A DNA stretch of 64,000 nt from Jacaranda mimosifolia (GCA_018894105.1 CM032119.1:12355246-12419245), one strand, 5' to 3'; shown: positions 37,015 through 49,900, numbered from the stretch's first letter. A program made the numbers and translations. Notes: generated by a model not told the origin, from the letters alone.

Positions 37015-38240
37015 CTAAGTCCTAAAATAAAGTCCGCAACCATAATGCATAAATTGTGGCCTCAAACATGCCACAAACTCTACTTCCATAGCAAATGATG
37101 CAATGAGAGACTGCTTAGCACTTTTCCAAGATATGACTCCTTTAGCAAGTAGAAATAAATAGTCAAAAGTGGGCTTTCTACCGTCAAGACATCTAGCACA
37201 ATCTGAATCCAAGTATTCAATCGCTTCTAATTGATTATATCTTTTATACATGAGCATGTAATTATTTATTCATTATAGGTACCGTAAAACATTCTTTGCA
37301 CCCTTCCAATGATCAATTCCAGGATTACTCTAACATTTACCAAGCATCCCAAATGCAAAGCTAATATCAGGTCATGTACAGCCTGGACATACATCAAATT
37401 GCTGACAACAGAAGTATAAGGAATTGATTCCATTTTTTTCCATTCCACATTATTCTTTGGACATTACATGAAACTAAATTTATCCCTTTTCTGTATAGGA
37501 ACATTTCCTACTGAACAATTATGCTTATTAAATCTTTCTAAAACTCTTTCGATATAGTTTTCTGAGACAATCTTACTAATCCTTGTGACCTATCACGAAA
37601 TATTTCAATTCTTATCACATAGGATATCTTTCCGATATCTTTCATTTTAGAGTCCTTTGAAAGAAAATCTTTCGTCTCATGCAATATACCCCAATCATTT
37701 GTAGCAAACAAGATATCGTTCACATGTAGAACTAAGAAAATGAACTTGCTCCTATTGATCTTTTAATATATATATATATATATATCAACATTGTTTTCTT
37801 AAAACCAAAAGATCTTATGGTATCATTGATTTAATATACCATTGTCGTGAAGCTTGTTTGAGTCCATATATTGATTTCTAAGTTTACACACCATGTGACC
37901 TTTCCCTTCAATTAAGAAGCCTTCAAGTTGATCCATATAAACCTCTTGCTCAAGTTCTCCATTTAGAAAGACTATTTTCATATTCATTTGGTGTAACTCT
38001 AGATCATAATGAGCCACCAATGTCATAATAATTTTTAAAGAGTCTTTCTTAGAGACTGGTGAGAAGGTCTTTTATAATCAATACCATCATTTTGAGTATA
38101 GCCTTCAGTATGTCGTTTGATGTTGCCATTTGAGTCACGTTTGGTTCTACAAACCCTTTTACACCCAACTTGTTTATACCCTTTTAGCAATTCTACAAGT
38201 TTACAAAATTTGGCAATCAGGAACAACTTATCTTCTTTCT
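37015..38240 (-). pseudogene. Outer copia reverse transcriptase and RNase H relic
   Basis: Minus-strand segments, in order of reading: 38226-38035 (an RT N-terminal stretch with VGCKRVCRTKRDSNGNIKRH), 38026-37823 (HQMNMKIVFLNGELEQEVYM and MVCKL), 37723-37538 (the polymerase site reads HVNDILFA instead of YVDDxxxx, so one catalytic Asp is Asn), 37448-37266 (SNLMYVQAVHDLILAL) and 37257-37015 (RNase H with EYLDSDCARCLDGRKPT, SWKSAKQSLIASFAMEVEFV). Multiple stops and shifts separate these. A TA tract lies at 37767-37786. Confidence 0.85.
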
Positions 38241-38625
38241 CTTTGAGATCTTCTTAATGACATTATTTGTGGTTCATTTTCATCATACCTCTATGATGAA
38301 CATTCACTTTAATTTCTTGTATATCTACAATTTGGTTTGGAGCTAGCAGTCCTACTAACATCACAATTTTCAATAAATCCAACTAGTTTCCACAATTCTT
38401 CAATTGTTGTTTGGAAAAAAAAAAATATATATATATATATATCCTTTGGATTTCTCAGGATAATCAATGAAGTATCTATTTATTATTTGAGAATCCAACT
38501 TTCTTTCATGTAGATTATATATTGTTGCTTTCACTTGGCAATGACGAACATATAGGTGCCATGAACTGGGTTTCCTTTCGGTCCATAACTCAAAAGGCGT
38601 TTTAGAGATTACCTTACTAAGAATC

Positions 38626-39225
38626 CTATTTAATAGATAAATGATAGTTTTGAGTGCAATGCATACATAAAGACATAGGTAATGAAGAGTTACTTATCAT
38701 ATCACGAACCATGTCCATTAAAGTTTGGTTACACCTTTTTAACACACTATTTCGTTGAGGTGTCCCCAGCATAGTATATTGTGCACATACACCACAACTT
38801 TCGAGGAATTTTGAAAATAGACCTGGATGTTGTCCTGATTCAGTATGTTTTCCACAATATTCACCATCTCTATCCGATCTTACTATTTTCACTTTTCTGC
38901 CTAATTGCATTTCAATCGCATTGATGTATACCTCAAGGGCATTTACTAATTGAGATGTTTGATTAAGTAAATAGATGTGCCCATAACGTGAAAAATTATC
39001 GATAATGATGATAAAATGCTTTTCTCCATTAAAAGACGGAGCATTAAAAGGCCCATATATATCGATGTGTATTATTTCAAGAACCTGCGTACTTCTTGTG
39101 GCACCTTTCTTGGTATGTTTGTTTTGCTTTCCCTTAATGCAATCCACGCATACACTAGGATCAGTAAAATCTAGGTTCAATAGGATCATATCTTTTTCTA
39201 ATCTTTCTTTGGCTACATGACCCAA
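38626..39225 (-). pseudogene. Outer copia integrase relic
   Basis: A 199-codon open frame on the minus strand. MGHVAKERL and CVDCIKGKQ form the pre-integrase zinc site. HIDIYGPF gives the first catalytic Asp and VRSDRDGEY the second. The Glu site reads GTPQRNSVLKRCNQTL, with Lys where Glu is expected. The frame then decays into a different reading (MHCTQNYHLSIK). This is the longest coding relic of the outer element. Confidence 0.88.
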
Positions 39226-39229
39226 ACGT

Positions 39230-40505
39230 TTATGTCATAGAAAAGCAAAATTTTCATATGTTATGTTTAATTATGACATTTCTATGAACAACAAGCAAGG
39301 ATTCAGCAAAAACATTATCAAGTTTCAGTTTATATAAACCATCAATAAAAATTATAGAATCAATAATAATATTATTCTTAAATAAACTGAAACAACCATG
39401 TTCAAATTTAACATTAAACCAAAAAATATCAAGTTTTGAAATAGAAATAAGGTTCTTAGAAACTAAAGGTATATATAAAGAGTTTGAAATAGGTCTAAGT
39501 GATACCCAATATCCAAGACCAATTGGTAAGTCCCTATGCCTTCAATTGGAGCCTTCATTTGGTTCCCTATATATAGGTTATACTCATTTAGGTTTGTAGT
39601 TTGGATCAAAATGAATCCTTGCATCATGTTGGATATATGAATAGCAGATCAAACCACCAAATACTATTAGGAACTTTAACTAAGGTTGATTCAAAATATA
39701 CAGAAGCATAGATGTTACCTTTCTTTTCGAACCAAACTTTACGTAGTCGAAAATCTTTCTGATAGAGTTCTACTTTCTTACAAAAGTGACACTTCTTTGG
39801 TCTTCATTCCTTTTTTCTCAATATGAGAGATATTAGTAGACATTTTTTCTTCTTCTTAAACTTGTTGGTTTTTGCCTTAAATTCTTTGTCAGCTCCTTAA
39901 CCCACAAGGTTAATGGAATAAGTCCATTAACTCTTCAATCTAGCTTTCTCTTGAACAAGCTCACTAGCCAATTCATTAACAACCCACTTATCTTTAATAT
40001 TTTCATAATTAATTTGAATTCATGGCCCATAATTTAGAGGTAGTAAGTTCAAAATGAATTGCACTAAAAAAGAATCCTCCACCATCATTCCCAATGTCCT
40101 TAGCCTTGTTGTAATGTTACTCATCTCGATAATATGCCCTTGCATTCCCCTCGACCCATCAAACTTCATGGTTGTGAGTTGTGCTATTAGAGTACTTGCA
40201 AGTGACTTATTCATAGAACGGAAACATTCTTCCATAAACTTAAGATATTCTCTTGCACTTTTGGTTTGTGGAATCTTGGTCTTAATATTGTTGGCAATAG
40301 TCAATCACAAGAACATAAAGCTCAATCTATTTGACCATTCCCATGTCTTATAGTAAAACTTCACTTCCTTGCTGCTTAAATCAATAACAACATGCTTATC
40401 TTCTAACAATCCCAAGTAAAGGCCCAAAACACCTAATTGGAACTTAACTTGTTCGGACCATTCAGAGAAGTTCAAATCCATTAAATATGGTAATAGGTGA
40501 ATCAT
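39230..40505 (-). pseudogene. Outer copia gag relic
   Basis: Open segments 40505-40305 (LMDLNFSEWSEQVKFQLGVL, YYKTWEWSNRLSFMFL) and 40304-40020 (TKIPQTKSAREYLKFMEECF, LTTMKFDGSRGMQGHIIEMS, LPLNYGP) give the copia UBN2/gag domain in one frame interrupted by a single stop at about 40304. Between 40020 and 39230 the protease region is only partly readable. Retained HVT/LVSISKLD-like words near 39440-39360 mark the protease-integrase junction. Confidence 0.8.
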
Positions 40506-40509
40506 GCAA

Positions 40510-41139
40510 ATGAAGTAAAATAGATGCCAAATAATACATAAATTCTCAAAATATTGAATTTATTTTTATGGATTCACATGAACAAACAATCAAGCATGTC
40601 ATAGCTCTCATTTAGGTAGATAATATGGTATACTATCATATACTAAATGCGAATAAACTTTATAGAAAAATAAATATTTTGATCAAATATACATATTGTC
40701 TTTGGACATCCATATATATCTAACAAAATATTAATCTGTCTTCGTGATTCTCACTATTTATGGAAATGATTCACCTTTTGGTAAATTCTATAGTTCTAAT
40801 GAATAGTGAGAGTCAATTTATCCATTTCTCGTAATAAGCATTCCATTAATAATATGTATATTGACACCTTCACACGTGAGTATCTAAAGTTGATGTCCAT
40901 GAAAACATTTTAATTTGGCCACTTTCATGACTAACAAACTATGTATTACATAGATATGCAGTTAAATAGATATTCAATTTTAGATGAGAAGAAACTTTAA
41001 TGTCCATATATGTAAAAAGCTCATAATTTAATCTATCCTCAATATTCACCTTCATACTTAAAGAATAATACATGAGATAAATAAAAAAAATTATTCATAC
41101 ATTTAACATGCCAAAGCAGAAATTACATACTATATTGAT
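40510..41139. other. Outer copia leader, part 1
   Basis: AT-rich sequence between gag and the gypsy-type LTR insert. No gene is seen. It is the untranslated leader of the minus-strand copia element. Confidence 0.55.
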
Positions 41140-44100
41140 TATAACACCCTTAAGTTCATAACATGAAAATTTTCTAAAAATTTAAATTTCACAAATTGGA
41201 TTACTGTTAAGATTTTAAAGGAATGATGGCGACAATAAAATTTGATAGGCCTCAAGTGAAATGCATCTAAACTCTGTAGGGTCCAAATAGAATGTTAGAA
41301 AGTTTGAGGTGCTAGAAAACTAATCAAATAGGACTTAACTGTAAAGATTAAAGAAATTTGTAAGGCTAATGTGTGAGTAAGAAAAGCTGAGGGAGTCAAT
41401 TGAAAGGCCATAGCTCAATGTCAGGCACTTAGGTTTCTAGGGGACCAAATTGAGAGTTGAGGAAAAGTCCTGGGGGCCGAGTGCAACGTTGCAGAAATGG
41501 AAAGTAACAAAATGAGGCCCTGTTAATTGTCCTAATCTCCTAATGCAAACCCAACTCCTCTCTGTTGGACCTCACCTTGCTATTGCCGAAAAATTCTTCA
41601 ACTAAACTAGTCATTTCCTTCCTCTTACTAAGATAAAAACATCGACACTAACGTTACCCCAAACTACCTATGGAATGTTGATAAACTGAAGCTGAATGGG
41701 ATGCGCAATGGAGGTGGTGGACATGACGATTTTAGCTATTGAAACTTATGGCCAATGATGGGTTTTGACGGACTTGATGAGCAAAAAGTAGTGGTAGCTT
41801 CAATTTGAGGTTTTGGCCACCAAAGCAGAAGTAATTGGAAAAGGAACATGGGGGCAGCATTCATGGCGCATCGGTGATTTTGGCTTAATTAACTAGCAAG
41901 ACGGCAACATACCTAGAAATTAACTGAGGGCTTTTGCTTAGCGTGAGGAGACACGTCAATTGGTGGTGGCAAAACTTAGTTCTAGCAACAATGGCGGACG
42001 TTGACGCTCCAACCTTGAGCAGAATTTTGGAAACTTCACTTTGAGCACATAGAGGCTGGTTTTGGATTGCAAATTGAACCCGAACTGATCAATTTGGTAA
42101 AATTCCATTTAAATGGTTAAATGTCTCCTGATTTGATTCGATTAAAGTGCTAAGATGATCTTTTATATAAACATAAGTTAATTGGGCCGAAATTGTCATT
42201 ATGGACTGAAATGATTGGATAGGATTTTAATTGTAAGTGATGTGGGACTAGGATCATTAATTAGGGACTAATTACCATTAATTAAACTAATTGATACAAT
42301 TGGGAAGTTAGAATTGTAGACTAAAAATAAGGATTTGACCATTATAGCATAACTATATGAAGTTCATGAGAACGGCCCAAATTTATTAGTTATAGACTAA
42401 TAATATTAAACTAGGTACTGTAATGAAAATAAAATACTGGCCCGAAACTGATAGAATATTTGATTGACATTGTTTGATTGAAAATAGTGAATAGAATTCA
42501 GAATAAACCTTTAATTGCCTAAACAAGCCAAATATGAATCTAGTAATATAAATTAGATGATCAAGGGAATCAAATTACCAAAGCTAAATACGTTAGTACG
42601 AGAGCTAGGGTAAAAGGAGTATCTCGCCAGGTAACAAAGGAGTTAATATAAACTAAAACACACAAATAACCATAATTATCATTAGGGAGTACTATACCAT
42701 AATATAGATGCTTATTTTGCATCTTATTGAAAATAGGTGACAAAGACCCGAGCTTTCCTAATCAATAGAGTACCTCTGGGGTGAGCATTGAAACTTGATG
42801 GGAGATTATATTAATATTCAAGATTTTCTATACTGAAAAAAAGATGTATGTATATTGTGATCGTTGATTTGTTTGTTCGTATCTTGCATTGTTTGTACCA
42901 CATGTGATGTCACTGTGCACTCCTTAGAACTGATTATCCATCATCTTATTTTAGATCGTTATGTGCTATTCAAGTCTTTGCATTGAGTTTTGGATGTTCA
43001 TTGGTTTTTTTTTTCTCTAGCTATGTCGGTCTAATTCCAAAATTTATTTATGCCATTCTAAAATAATGTTGATACGGTCTTGCTGACTGATATGTATATG
43101 TGACTTAGATCTATTAGCATTACATTTCTAATTTGTTCACAACTATTTTGATTTGGAATCTAAACATGTTGTTGGTATACTATGGTTAAGTTACCTTTGG
43201 AGACGTCCTTAAGAAGTTTGTTACATGTAGGGATGCTACAGAAAGTTGGCCTAGAACTAGGATAAAAAAAATGATCGCGCAGAGTGGACCGACGGTCATT
43301 GGTCTCCCAACTAGTACCCACTATGATCCTATCTCATAGGTAGTTGGAGGTGGCTATCTATGAATGAGGGATCGACATGCGGCCGACATGCTGTGTGTTT
43401 GATATGTCAAGCTAATCACTCAAAAGATGGAGAAATAAAGAACTCGTTCTAATATGTTTTAGGATTCATAAGGATGGGGACCCGCCAACAGGTCCATCTA
43501 ATTTGAAACTTGATCTCTACTTATGTTCTCATTTGACTACATTTATGTCGTGTTACTTGCTTTAGTTATCCCTCAGTATGTTGATCATTTGGATTTTTGT
43601 TCTTCAGTCGTTATGTGTACTATATGATTAACTCATCTCTCATCAATGACTTATTTCGTGATCCTTTATTCATTCAATCACATTTTCTAGTACTTTGCTT
43701 TATTCTAGTTTTATCAGAAAATTTAGTAGCTCTCTTCTCAGTTGATATGTAAACTAACTATTATTTCACCTCACTAAGTTATTAGGACTTACACTTCATG
43801 TATATCCTTGGTTTTTTTTTTCCATATAGGATCTAAGGAGTAGCAGATGTGTTGCTCGTGATTGCATCTAGTGAATATGGTTTTTGTGAGCAGGTAGCTA
43901 GTTGTACATAAGTATTTGACTTTTGTTATGAAATCTCTAGCTTGTTGAGCTTGAACTCTGCTACTCTTTGATGTAAATATTTTCTAAATATGGTTCATGA
44001 TGTTAGTGATCATTTGTTGTGATAGTGACTCTTGTGAACTTTTAGATAACAATATGTAATGGTTAAGTTGAAATGAGTAGTATATCAGGTAGAGGCTCAT

Positions 44101-44280
44101 ACCCTATTTAAGGGTGCTGCTCGGTGATGTAAATATTATGTACATATGGGTTTATAAAGCTAGTTATTCATTTTGATATGATGATTCTACTTTTGTGGGA
44201 TTTAGCAGCAGCATGATATAATTGATTTGAAATAGGTAGCACCTCAACACGAAACAACCATCTTGCGAACGAGCGCTACA
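41140..44280 (+). mobile_element. Large solo LTR, Ty3/gypsy type, in copia leader
   Basis: Left end TATAACACCCTTAAG and right end GAGCGCTACA resemble the TGTAACACCC...GGGTGTTACA termini of plant gypsy (chromovirus-like) LTRs. Flanks TTGAT (41135-41139) and ATGAT (44281-44285) are a probable 5 bp target duplication with one mismatch. The 3.1 kb between lacks gag, pol or a second LTR and holds no convincing gene, so a solo LTR left by recombination is the simplest reading. A terminal-repeat element without genes (LARD-like) is the alternative. Confidence 0.6.
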
Positions 44281-44662
44281 ATGATTGTTAATTTAAATAA
44301 TAATAAACTTAATACATCATATTAAATAATGCCATGATTAATATGAAGAAAACTAAGAAACTATTAAATAATACACATAGGGAAAATAAGGGATGATCCA
44401 TTAGAACATTTAGCAGAACATTTCACAAGGACAAAAAATATAATGTCCTAACTACTGTGAAAATTTCTCTCAACCTCATTTATATCTAATACAAAAGTTT
44501 ACAGTACAACTTCTCTAAACTTTCACGAGGCACTAGAAAATTACATAAAGTGTAACGCAACAATTTCTTAGTGATGGTATTGAACAAGATAAAAGTCCAT
44601 GCTCGTTTTCCTTTTTTTTTTGAAAACTCATATACTCTTAAACCTAGTGTTCCAATACCATA

Positions 44663-45715
44663 TGTTAACATAAATAGTTGGAATCACACAACACGACACT
44701 AAATATTGCATCAAATAATATTGCATCAAACAATATTGCCTAAGATCTTTAGAATAATATGATTTTGACAATGATAATATTACCTAATGCGGAATGAGAA
44801 TTGGCCACTGGAAACTATAGATGTCAATGAATCGGATTTTAATCCAAATTCAATTTGAATTCGATCTGAATTTTAGAATTTTTATTCAATTAATTAGATC
44901 TAATTATACATATCCGTAATCTGAAATAAGTGGATATGGAATTAAGCAATCCAATCCATTAAATATCCGAATTCAAACTTTAATAATTTTTTTATTAAAT
45001 TAATATTTTTATATATAATATTAATAAATATTTTAAAATAAAAAATATATATTATATCGACCTAATATCTATATTAATGTCTATGTTATGCTATTAATAT
45101 TGAGTCTTTAGCCTATAAAATAAGAGGGATACTGATAAAATATCAAATATAATAATGTATAATAGTTCATCTACGCATTAATATAAAGTGAAGTGGGGTT
45201 TTGTTATTCAAATATTTAACTTTTGGACTAATATATAATAAAAAGTTATTAAAAATTCAAATATGAAGTAAATTTACTTTATAAATACAATATTTTATAT
45301 AATCTAAAACCAGAAAAGGTTATTAGATTGGGCCAAACTTTTTTTTAATCGAATTTTGGACGTCCATCGGATTTGGATATGACACTGACTAACAAAGATC
45401 CTATAGGATATTTGGCCTTTCGGATATGGATTTTGATAATCATATTCAAATTCGGATATGGTTGATTTGATCCAAATCCGACCCGTTGACAACCCTATTG
45501 GAATCTATTGTGGGAAAACAACTACGATAAAGTGATTTCTCCCTCTTGACCGACCTTTCATTACATAGTCCCTTATGACTTCTATGTGTGTGTATGTGTA
45601 ATCCTAATGGGTAGAGAGATGACCAATTTATACACAATTAACTTTAATTTGATATGTCCATCAAGTAATGGAACAAATGGTCAAGAATTAATTTCTATTA
45701 AAGTACATAATTTAC
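44663..45715 (-). repeat. Outer copia 5' LTR, first part, with PBS beside it
   Basis: On the minus strand the LTR ends TGTTAACA at 44663, followed by TA and TGGTATTGGAAC (44661-44650), a decayed match to the initiator-Met tRNA primer site TGGTATCAGAGC. The LTR runs rightward and is broken by a hAT-like element at 44817-45498. It stops at 45715 where the pararetrovirus locus begins, and the remaining part is at 59472-59651. Confidence 0.8.
44817..45498. mobile_element. Non-autonomous hAT-like element 2
   Basis: A 682 bp insert in the outer copia LTR. Its ends read ATAGATGTCAATGAATCGG and, inverted, ATAGGGTTGTCAACGGGTCG, and flanking TGGAAACT (44809-44816) and TGGAATCT (45499-45506) form an 8 bp duplication with one mismatch. 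The other LTR copy (near 27768) lacks the insert. Subterminal CGGATTT/AAATCCG words are frequent. It belongs to the same broad family type as 30222-31611 but is much shorter and not a close copy. Confidence 0.8.
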
Positions 45716-46074
45716 AAAGAAGAATTATTGATCCTTATCTTGAAGGAATAAAGTAAAAAGTGGTCTAAAAAGAATTATCATGTTTCGGATGTATTGTATA
45801 ATAAAAAGTTGTTTTATTATTTTTGAAGTCCACATCTTGATTCCCCTCTATAAACGAAGATGTTTAGATAGGAAGACGATAGAGTAAAATTTTATCAGTT
45901 GTATGCATTCTTACTTTGTAGGAAGTTCATGTACAATTTCTCTCGTCTTGTTTAATGTAAGTTTTATTTATGGAATAAATTAAAGTATTTATATCTATGC
46001 ACTCTTTAAATTATAGCATATTTTATTCCATCCGACTGATAGTCGGTAAGATTTTTATATTATTGGTACCATAT
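45716..46074 (+). promoter_or_regulatory. EPRV copy A intergenic region (promoter and leader)
   Basis: About 360 bp found again at 52915-53274 and in part at 53436-53710 and, inverted, at about 59300-59471. It holds a TATA box CTATAAAC (45848-45855) that should start the pregenomic RNA, an AATAAA-containing stretch near 45976, and a short hairpin CCGACTGATAGTCGG (46032-46046) shortly before the primer site. In the cited family the pregenomic promoter, poly(A) site and primer site lie together, as here. Confidence 0.75.
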
Positions 46075-46092
46075 TGGTATCAGAGCCAAGTT
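46075..46092 (+). other. EPRV primer-binding site (tRNA-iMet)
   Basis: TGGTATCAGAGCCAAGTT matches the 3' end of plant initiator-Met tRNA over its first twelve or so bases, as in all Caulimoviridae. It marks the conventional map origin of copy A. The equivalent in copy B, near 59320-59335 on the minus strand, is mutated (TTGATATCAAAGCC). Confidence 0.9.
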
Positions 46093-46169
46093 TAATTCAG
46101 GACTTATCAAGACCATAAAGGTCTTATAGACCAAATTTTGAATAAGAAATTCAAAGTTCACAATTTGAA

Positions 46170-47415
46170 ATGGGGAAACCCATAGTCGCATTTTGCCAAA
46201 CAATAAGGCTCATGTTGGCAGAAGGTCATTGTAGGGCATGGGCAGCATTTAAATCGTTAACAGTGATAATAGTTAAACTATGGAAAGATTATTTAGATCT
46301 GCATTTAAGAGATCTAACGGATCTGATAAGGAAAAATATTTTAGGGCTAATAGCTTAAGGATGAATGAAGAGATTATTATCTCTAAAGCTCTTGAGAAAA
46401 ACCTCCAGCATTGGAAGTTTGCCAAAATATAAGCCTAATCAGGTTTATGAAATTGGATCTTTTGATTTTAAATCAAACTATGTTATAAAGACAGTAGAAA
46501 ACAGAATTTCCTTAAAAGGAGGACATAATACAATTTATTGCTCTCTAAAAGCCTTATTGAGGCACAAAAAAAGTATTGCTATTTGCATATTAGGTTTGTC
46601 CAAGTAGGACAACTACTTCCTACTAAAACAAAGCTTAATACAGCTGCTTTAGTTATGGTTCGTGATCAATGCCATAACAAATTTGAAGATTCCTTAATAG
46701 GAGTTGTGGAAACCTCTTTATGTGAAGACCAGTTCACTTTAAATGTTTTCCCAATTTCTCGATGGCAATCCATGATTTAAATGTTTTGGATGCATTAGTA
46801 TTAAATACTAAAACTCATGGATACGACATGGACGAGGCCACTAGCCATATCTCCTTAGTATATCAAGTTCATTATAAAGTAATGAACATCATCATTCCTA
46901 AATTAAGGATTAACCCAGAGCAAATAAGCTCAAAAAGAAGATAAACTACTCTCTTCATAATAAATCATGCAAAAAGCAATGTTGCTGTCCCAAAAACTAT
47001 TTCTTGGGATCAAATCAATCTTCCCGCATCTTGGATGATGGAAAGAATCACTAGACCTAAAAAGGCAGAGCCTAGGCAGGTAGAGCAAATTATCCAATAT
47101 GTGGATAGAGATGTGGAAATTAAGTTTTCACAAGATAGAAAAGTCAGGCTTAATATGGGACAAAGGTCTCAACCACTTAATCAAGTAAGGTTTTCTACGT
47201 CTTCAGTTCCTTCGTCGAATAAGGAAAGAACTCTTCCTGACATCTTAAGGGTAAGTAAAACTGAAGAACAAGTAAGCCAGCTAGAATATTCGGTTGAAAT
47301 GCCTGAATCCAGTCAAGGAAAAACTCCTAGGCCAACCTCACCAACCGAATCAGATATGGGATATAATACATTCACTGTATCTGAGGAAGTTAAGTTTCTT
47401 AGAAGAGTTTAGAAG
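46170..47415 (+). pseudogene. EPRV A movement protein region
   Basis: The N-terminal part of the polyprotein, broken over several frames (46170-46358, 46365-46607, 46538-46780, 46762-46944, 47035-47412). Visible movement-protein hallmarks include VMVRDQCHNKFEDSLIG-type and DALVLNTKTHGYDM-type stretches in the 30K core, followed by a Pro/Ser-rich linker ending at VKFLRRV. At least two frameshifts and two in-frame stops (e.g. near 46942 and 47412) break it. Copy B carries the same region less broken at 58325-58822. The family assignment rests on position and resemblance to petuvirus-type proteins. Confidence 0.75.
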
Positions 47416-49100
47416 AGCCTTGATAAACCAACTAATGAGCTGAAGAAAAAATGGTTCTTGACTTATTATAGTCTAAGACAACAAAGGTGCTATATTGAAG
47501 ATCCAATCCATCAAGATTTCTTTGAATCGATCGAAGAAATATGGAAGAAATTTCCCTAACTTCTCTAAACAAAAGTTTATAAACTTTTTAGAAGAATCTT
47601 GTCAGATTTATTTAACAGGAAATGGAAGGCCTTTAAGGTACCTCCATGTACAAGTATAAAAATATAACATAATAATCATGAAGCCAGTGCAGTCCTTTAT
47701 AAAGGAAAGCTCAATGGTGACATTAATCATCTTGCGGAGCAAAATAACTACACTAATATGTGTCTTCAATTTGTTGGTCAACAGACCTCAAGAATTGAAA
47801 ATATTGTAGCTAATGAGCTATGATCCAACAAAGGTGGTCAAAAAGGTCAAATAATCTAAAGTAGATTCAGTCCCACTAAAACCACCTCCAAATCTTATAG
47901 ATGGAAAATTTTATTTAGAGACTAGAAAAGATTCTAGGTTTGTGGAAGGAATAATGGTCAAACTCCAGAAACTTAAAGTTTCTTAAGAAAAACAAAAGGA
48001 AACTATTACTACTCTTAACCAAGAGGAAAGTAATGGTACTCCTTTAAAAAACCTAATCTTAAAGAACAAGTTGAGGTTAACAGATTGGCATTCAAAAATA
48101 ATGTATCAACGGTTAACCGTTTTATCCAAGGCCAACTACAATGGATCATCAGCTAGAAGAAAAGATGGAGTTTGCTCAATTCGACGGAACTTCTATTGTC
48201 GAATGGAATATAGATGGCATGTCAGAATATAATATCAAGACTATCATCAAATTTATGCTTATGTTCTCTGCAACAGCAAAAATAAAAGGTAATGATGACA
48301 AGCAAATTGCGATGGCAATTGTTATTGGATTTACTGGACAATTTCAAGGATGGTGGGATTTTTATTTGTCAGAAATTACCAAAAGAGATATCTTTGAAGC
48401 AATTATTAGGGATCCCAACATCCAAGAAAAAACAACAAATGTTGTTAATACGCTTATTTATACAATAGCGCCTCATTTTATTGGAACTAATGAGCTCCAA
48501 AAGGATCGAACTCAAGAGCAACTTATAAGTCTCAATGTCCTACCTTATCCCATTTTTCTTGGTATAAAGATGTGTTCTTTTCTAAAGTTATGACCAAATC
48601 TGATTGCCATATGGACTTCTAGAAAGAAAAGTTCATATCAAGTCTACCTCATTTATTTGCAGAAAGGATCAGAAACAAGCTTAAAGATAAATTTAGCGGA
48701 ATAATTCCATATTCACAAATGACTTACGAAGATCTTGCCTCTGAAGTTCTGATAGAAGGAATCAACCTCTGCAATGATGTTAAATTAAAGCAGCAGTTAG
48801 AACAACAAGCGCTTTATAATAAAGAAATGCTTGGTAAGTTCTACAAATAGATTGGTTATCAGCTAATTGAATTTTCTAAAAGGGAAAAACATAAGAAGCA
48901 TAAAGATGCTAATTATCATCACAAAAAATGAAAAGCCTTATAGGCATCATAAAAAGAAAAAGAACAAAAAGATGCTAAGCATCAAGAAACATCATCATTT
49001 TCTTATAAAAAGAAAAAGAAAATGGTACTTTTCCATAAATGTAGTAAAATTGGCCATTATGCCAACAAATTTTGGGTAAAAAGAAAAATTCAATCACTAG
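47416..49100 (+). pseudogene. EPRV A coat protein region and zinc knuckle
   Basis: 47416-48130 is a linker with many stops. It includes an LTGNGRPLR motif near 47620 shared with copy B. 48141-48593 is the main open piece of the coat/gag-like domain (FAQFDGTSIVEWNIDGMSEY at its start). It is broken at 48591 and resumes toward a Lys-rich tail. The zinc knuckle at about 49025-49070 reads HKCSKIGHYANKFW, so the first and last Cys of the CCHC site are lost in this copy, whereas copy B keeps them. Confidence 0.75.
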
Positions 49101-49678
49101 ATATTAGTGAAGATTTGAAGAAAGCCTTATACGCAATTCTCCTAAGTGAAGAAGGAGAAGATTTTGAAGTACAAGTTCTAGGCAAATATTCAGAAGAAGA
49201 AGAATTCTTTGACGAAACTTCATATTCTTCTAAAGAAGAAACTAAAGATCAGCCACTTTCTAGCTGTAAAGAAGGATGCGAATGCAACACTTGCTTTGCA
49301 AAAGCATTCGGTTTAAGCATTAATATGCTTACTAGAGATGAAAATTTTATCCTCTATCTTATAGATCAAATAGAGGATCAAATCAAGAAAAGAAAAGCCT
49401 TAGAAGCTTATTTGGTTGAAAAACCAAAAGAAAATAAAGAGATTGAGCTCTCTCAAAAGGTCCAAAATTTTGATGAATTCTACTCTTTTCAAAAAAATTT
49501 GGAAAGATTAAAAAAGTCATTAGCTAGAGAAACAACGATACAAGAGCTTAAAGCTAAGATAAGTCAAATTAAATCTGAAATAACAGACTTAAGAGTCAAA
49601 GTATCTTATTTAGAAACAAATCAAGCTTCATCTTCTAAAAAAGAAGAATTTGATACTTTAGATGATGAAGAAAAATAA
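49022..49678 (+). pseudogene. EPRV A post-knuckle acidic and coiled-coil region
   Basis: A 218-codon open frame, the longest in the copy. After the damaged knuckle it has Glu-rich stretches, a CEC...CF element near 49278-49295 and a long heptad-like region (LKAKISQIKSEITDLRVKVS, about 49548-49607) predicted to be coiled coil. It links coat and protease parts. A stop at 49676 precedes the protease. Confidence 0.75.
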
Positions 49679-49799
49679 ACTAGAGAAATAAATCATATCT
49701 CTGGAAAAGAACTAGAAAAATGCCAGTAGATTAACACTGTTGATAGGGTTATATCCCAAAAATAGTTTACTAAGGTCTCCTTAGTAGTAAATAAAGAAT

Positions 49800-49900
49800 T
49801 CACATTGGATGTAGAAGCCATGGTGGATTCAGGAGCAGATATTAACTGCATTTCTGAAGGAATAATTCCTACAAGATATTATAGTAAACAACCTAAGTAG
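49800..49900 (+). pseudogene. EPRV A aspartic protease site
   Basis: VDSGADINC (49823-49849) is the active-site motif of a retroviral-type aspartic protease, intact in copy A. In copy B the matching motif reads DSRAD, which would inactivate it. The rest of the domain continues with frame changes to about 50140. Confidence 0.8.
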
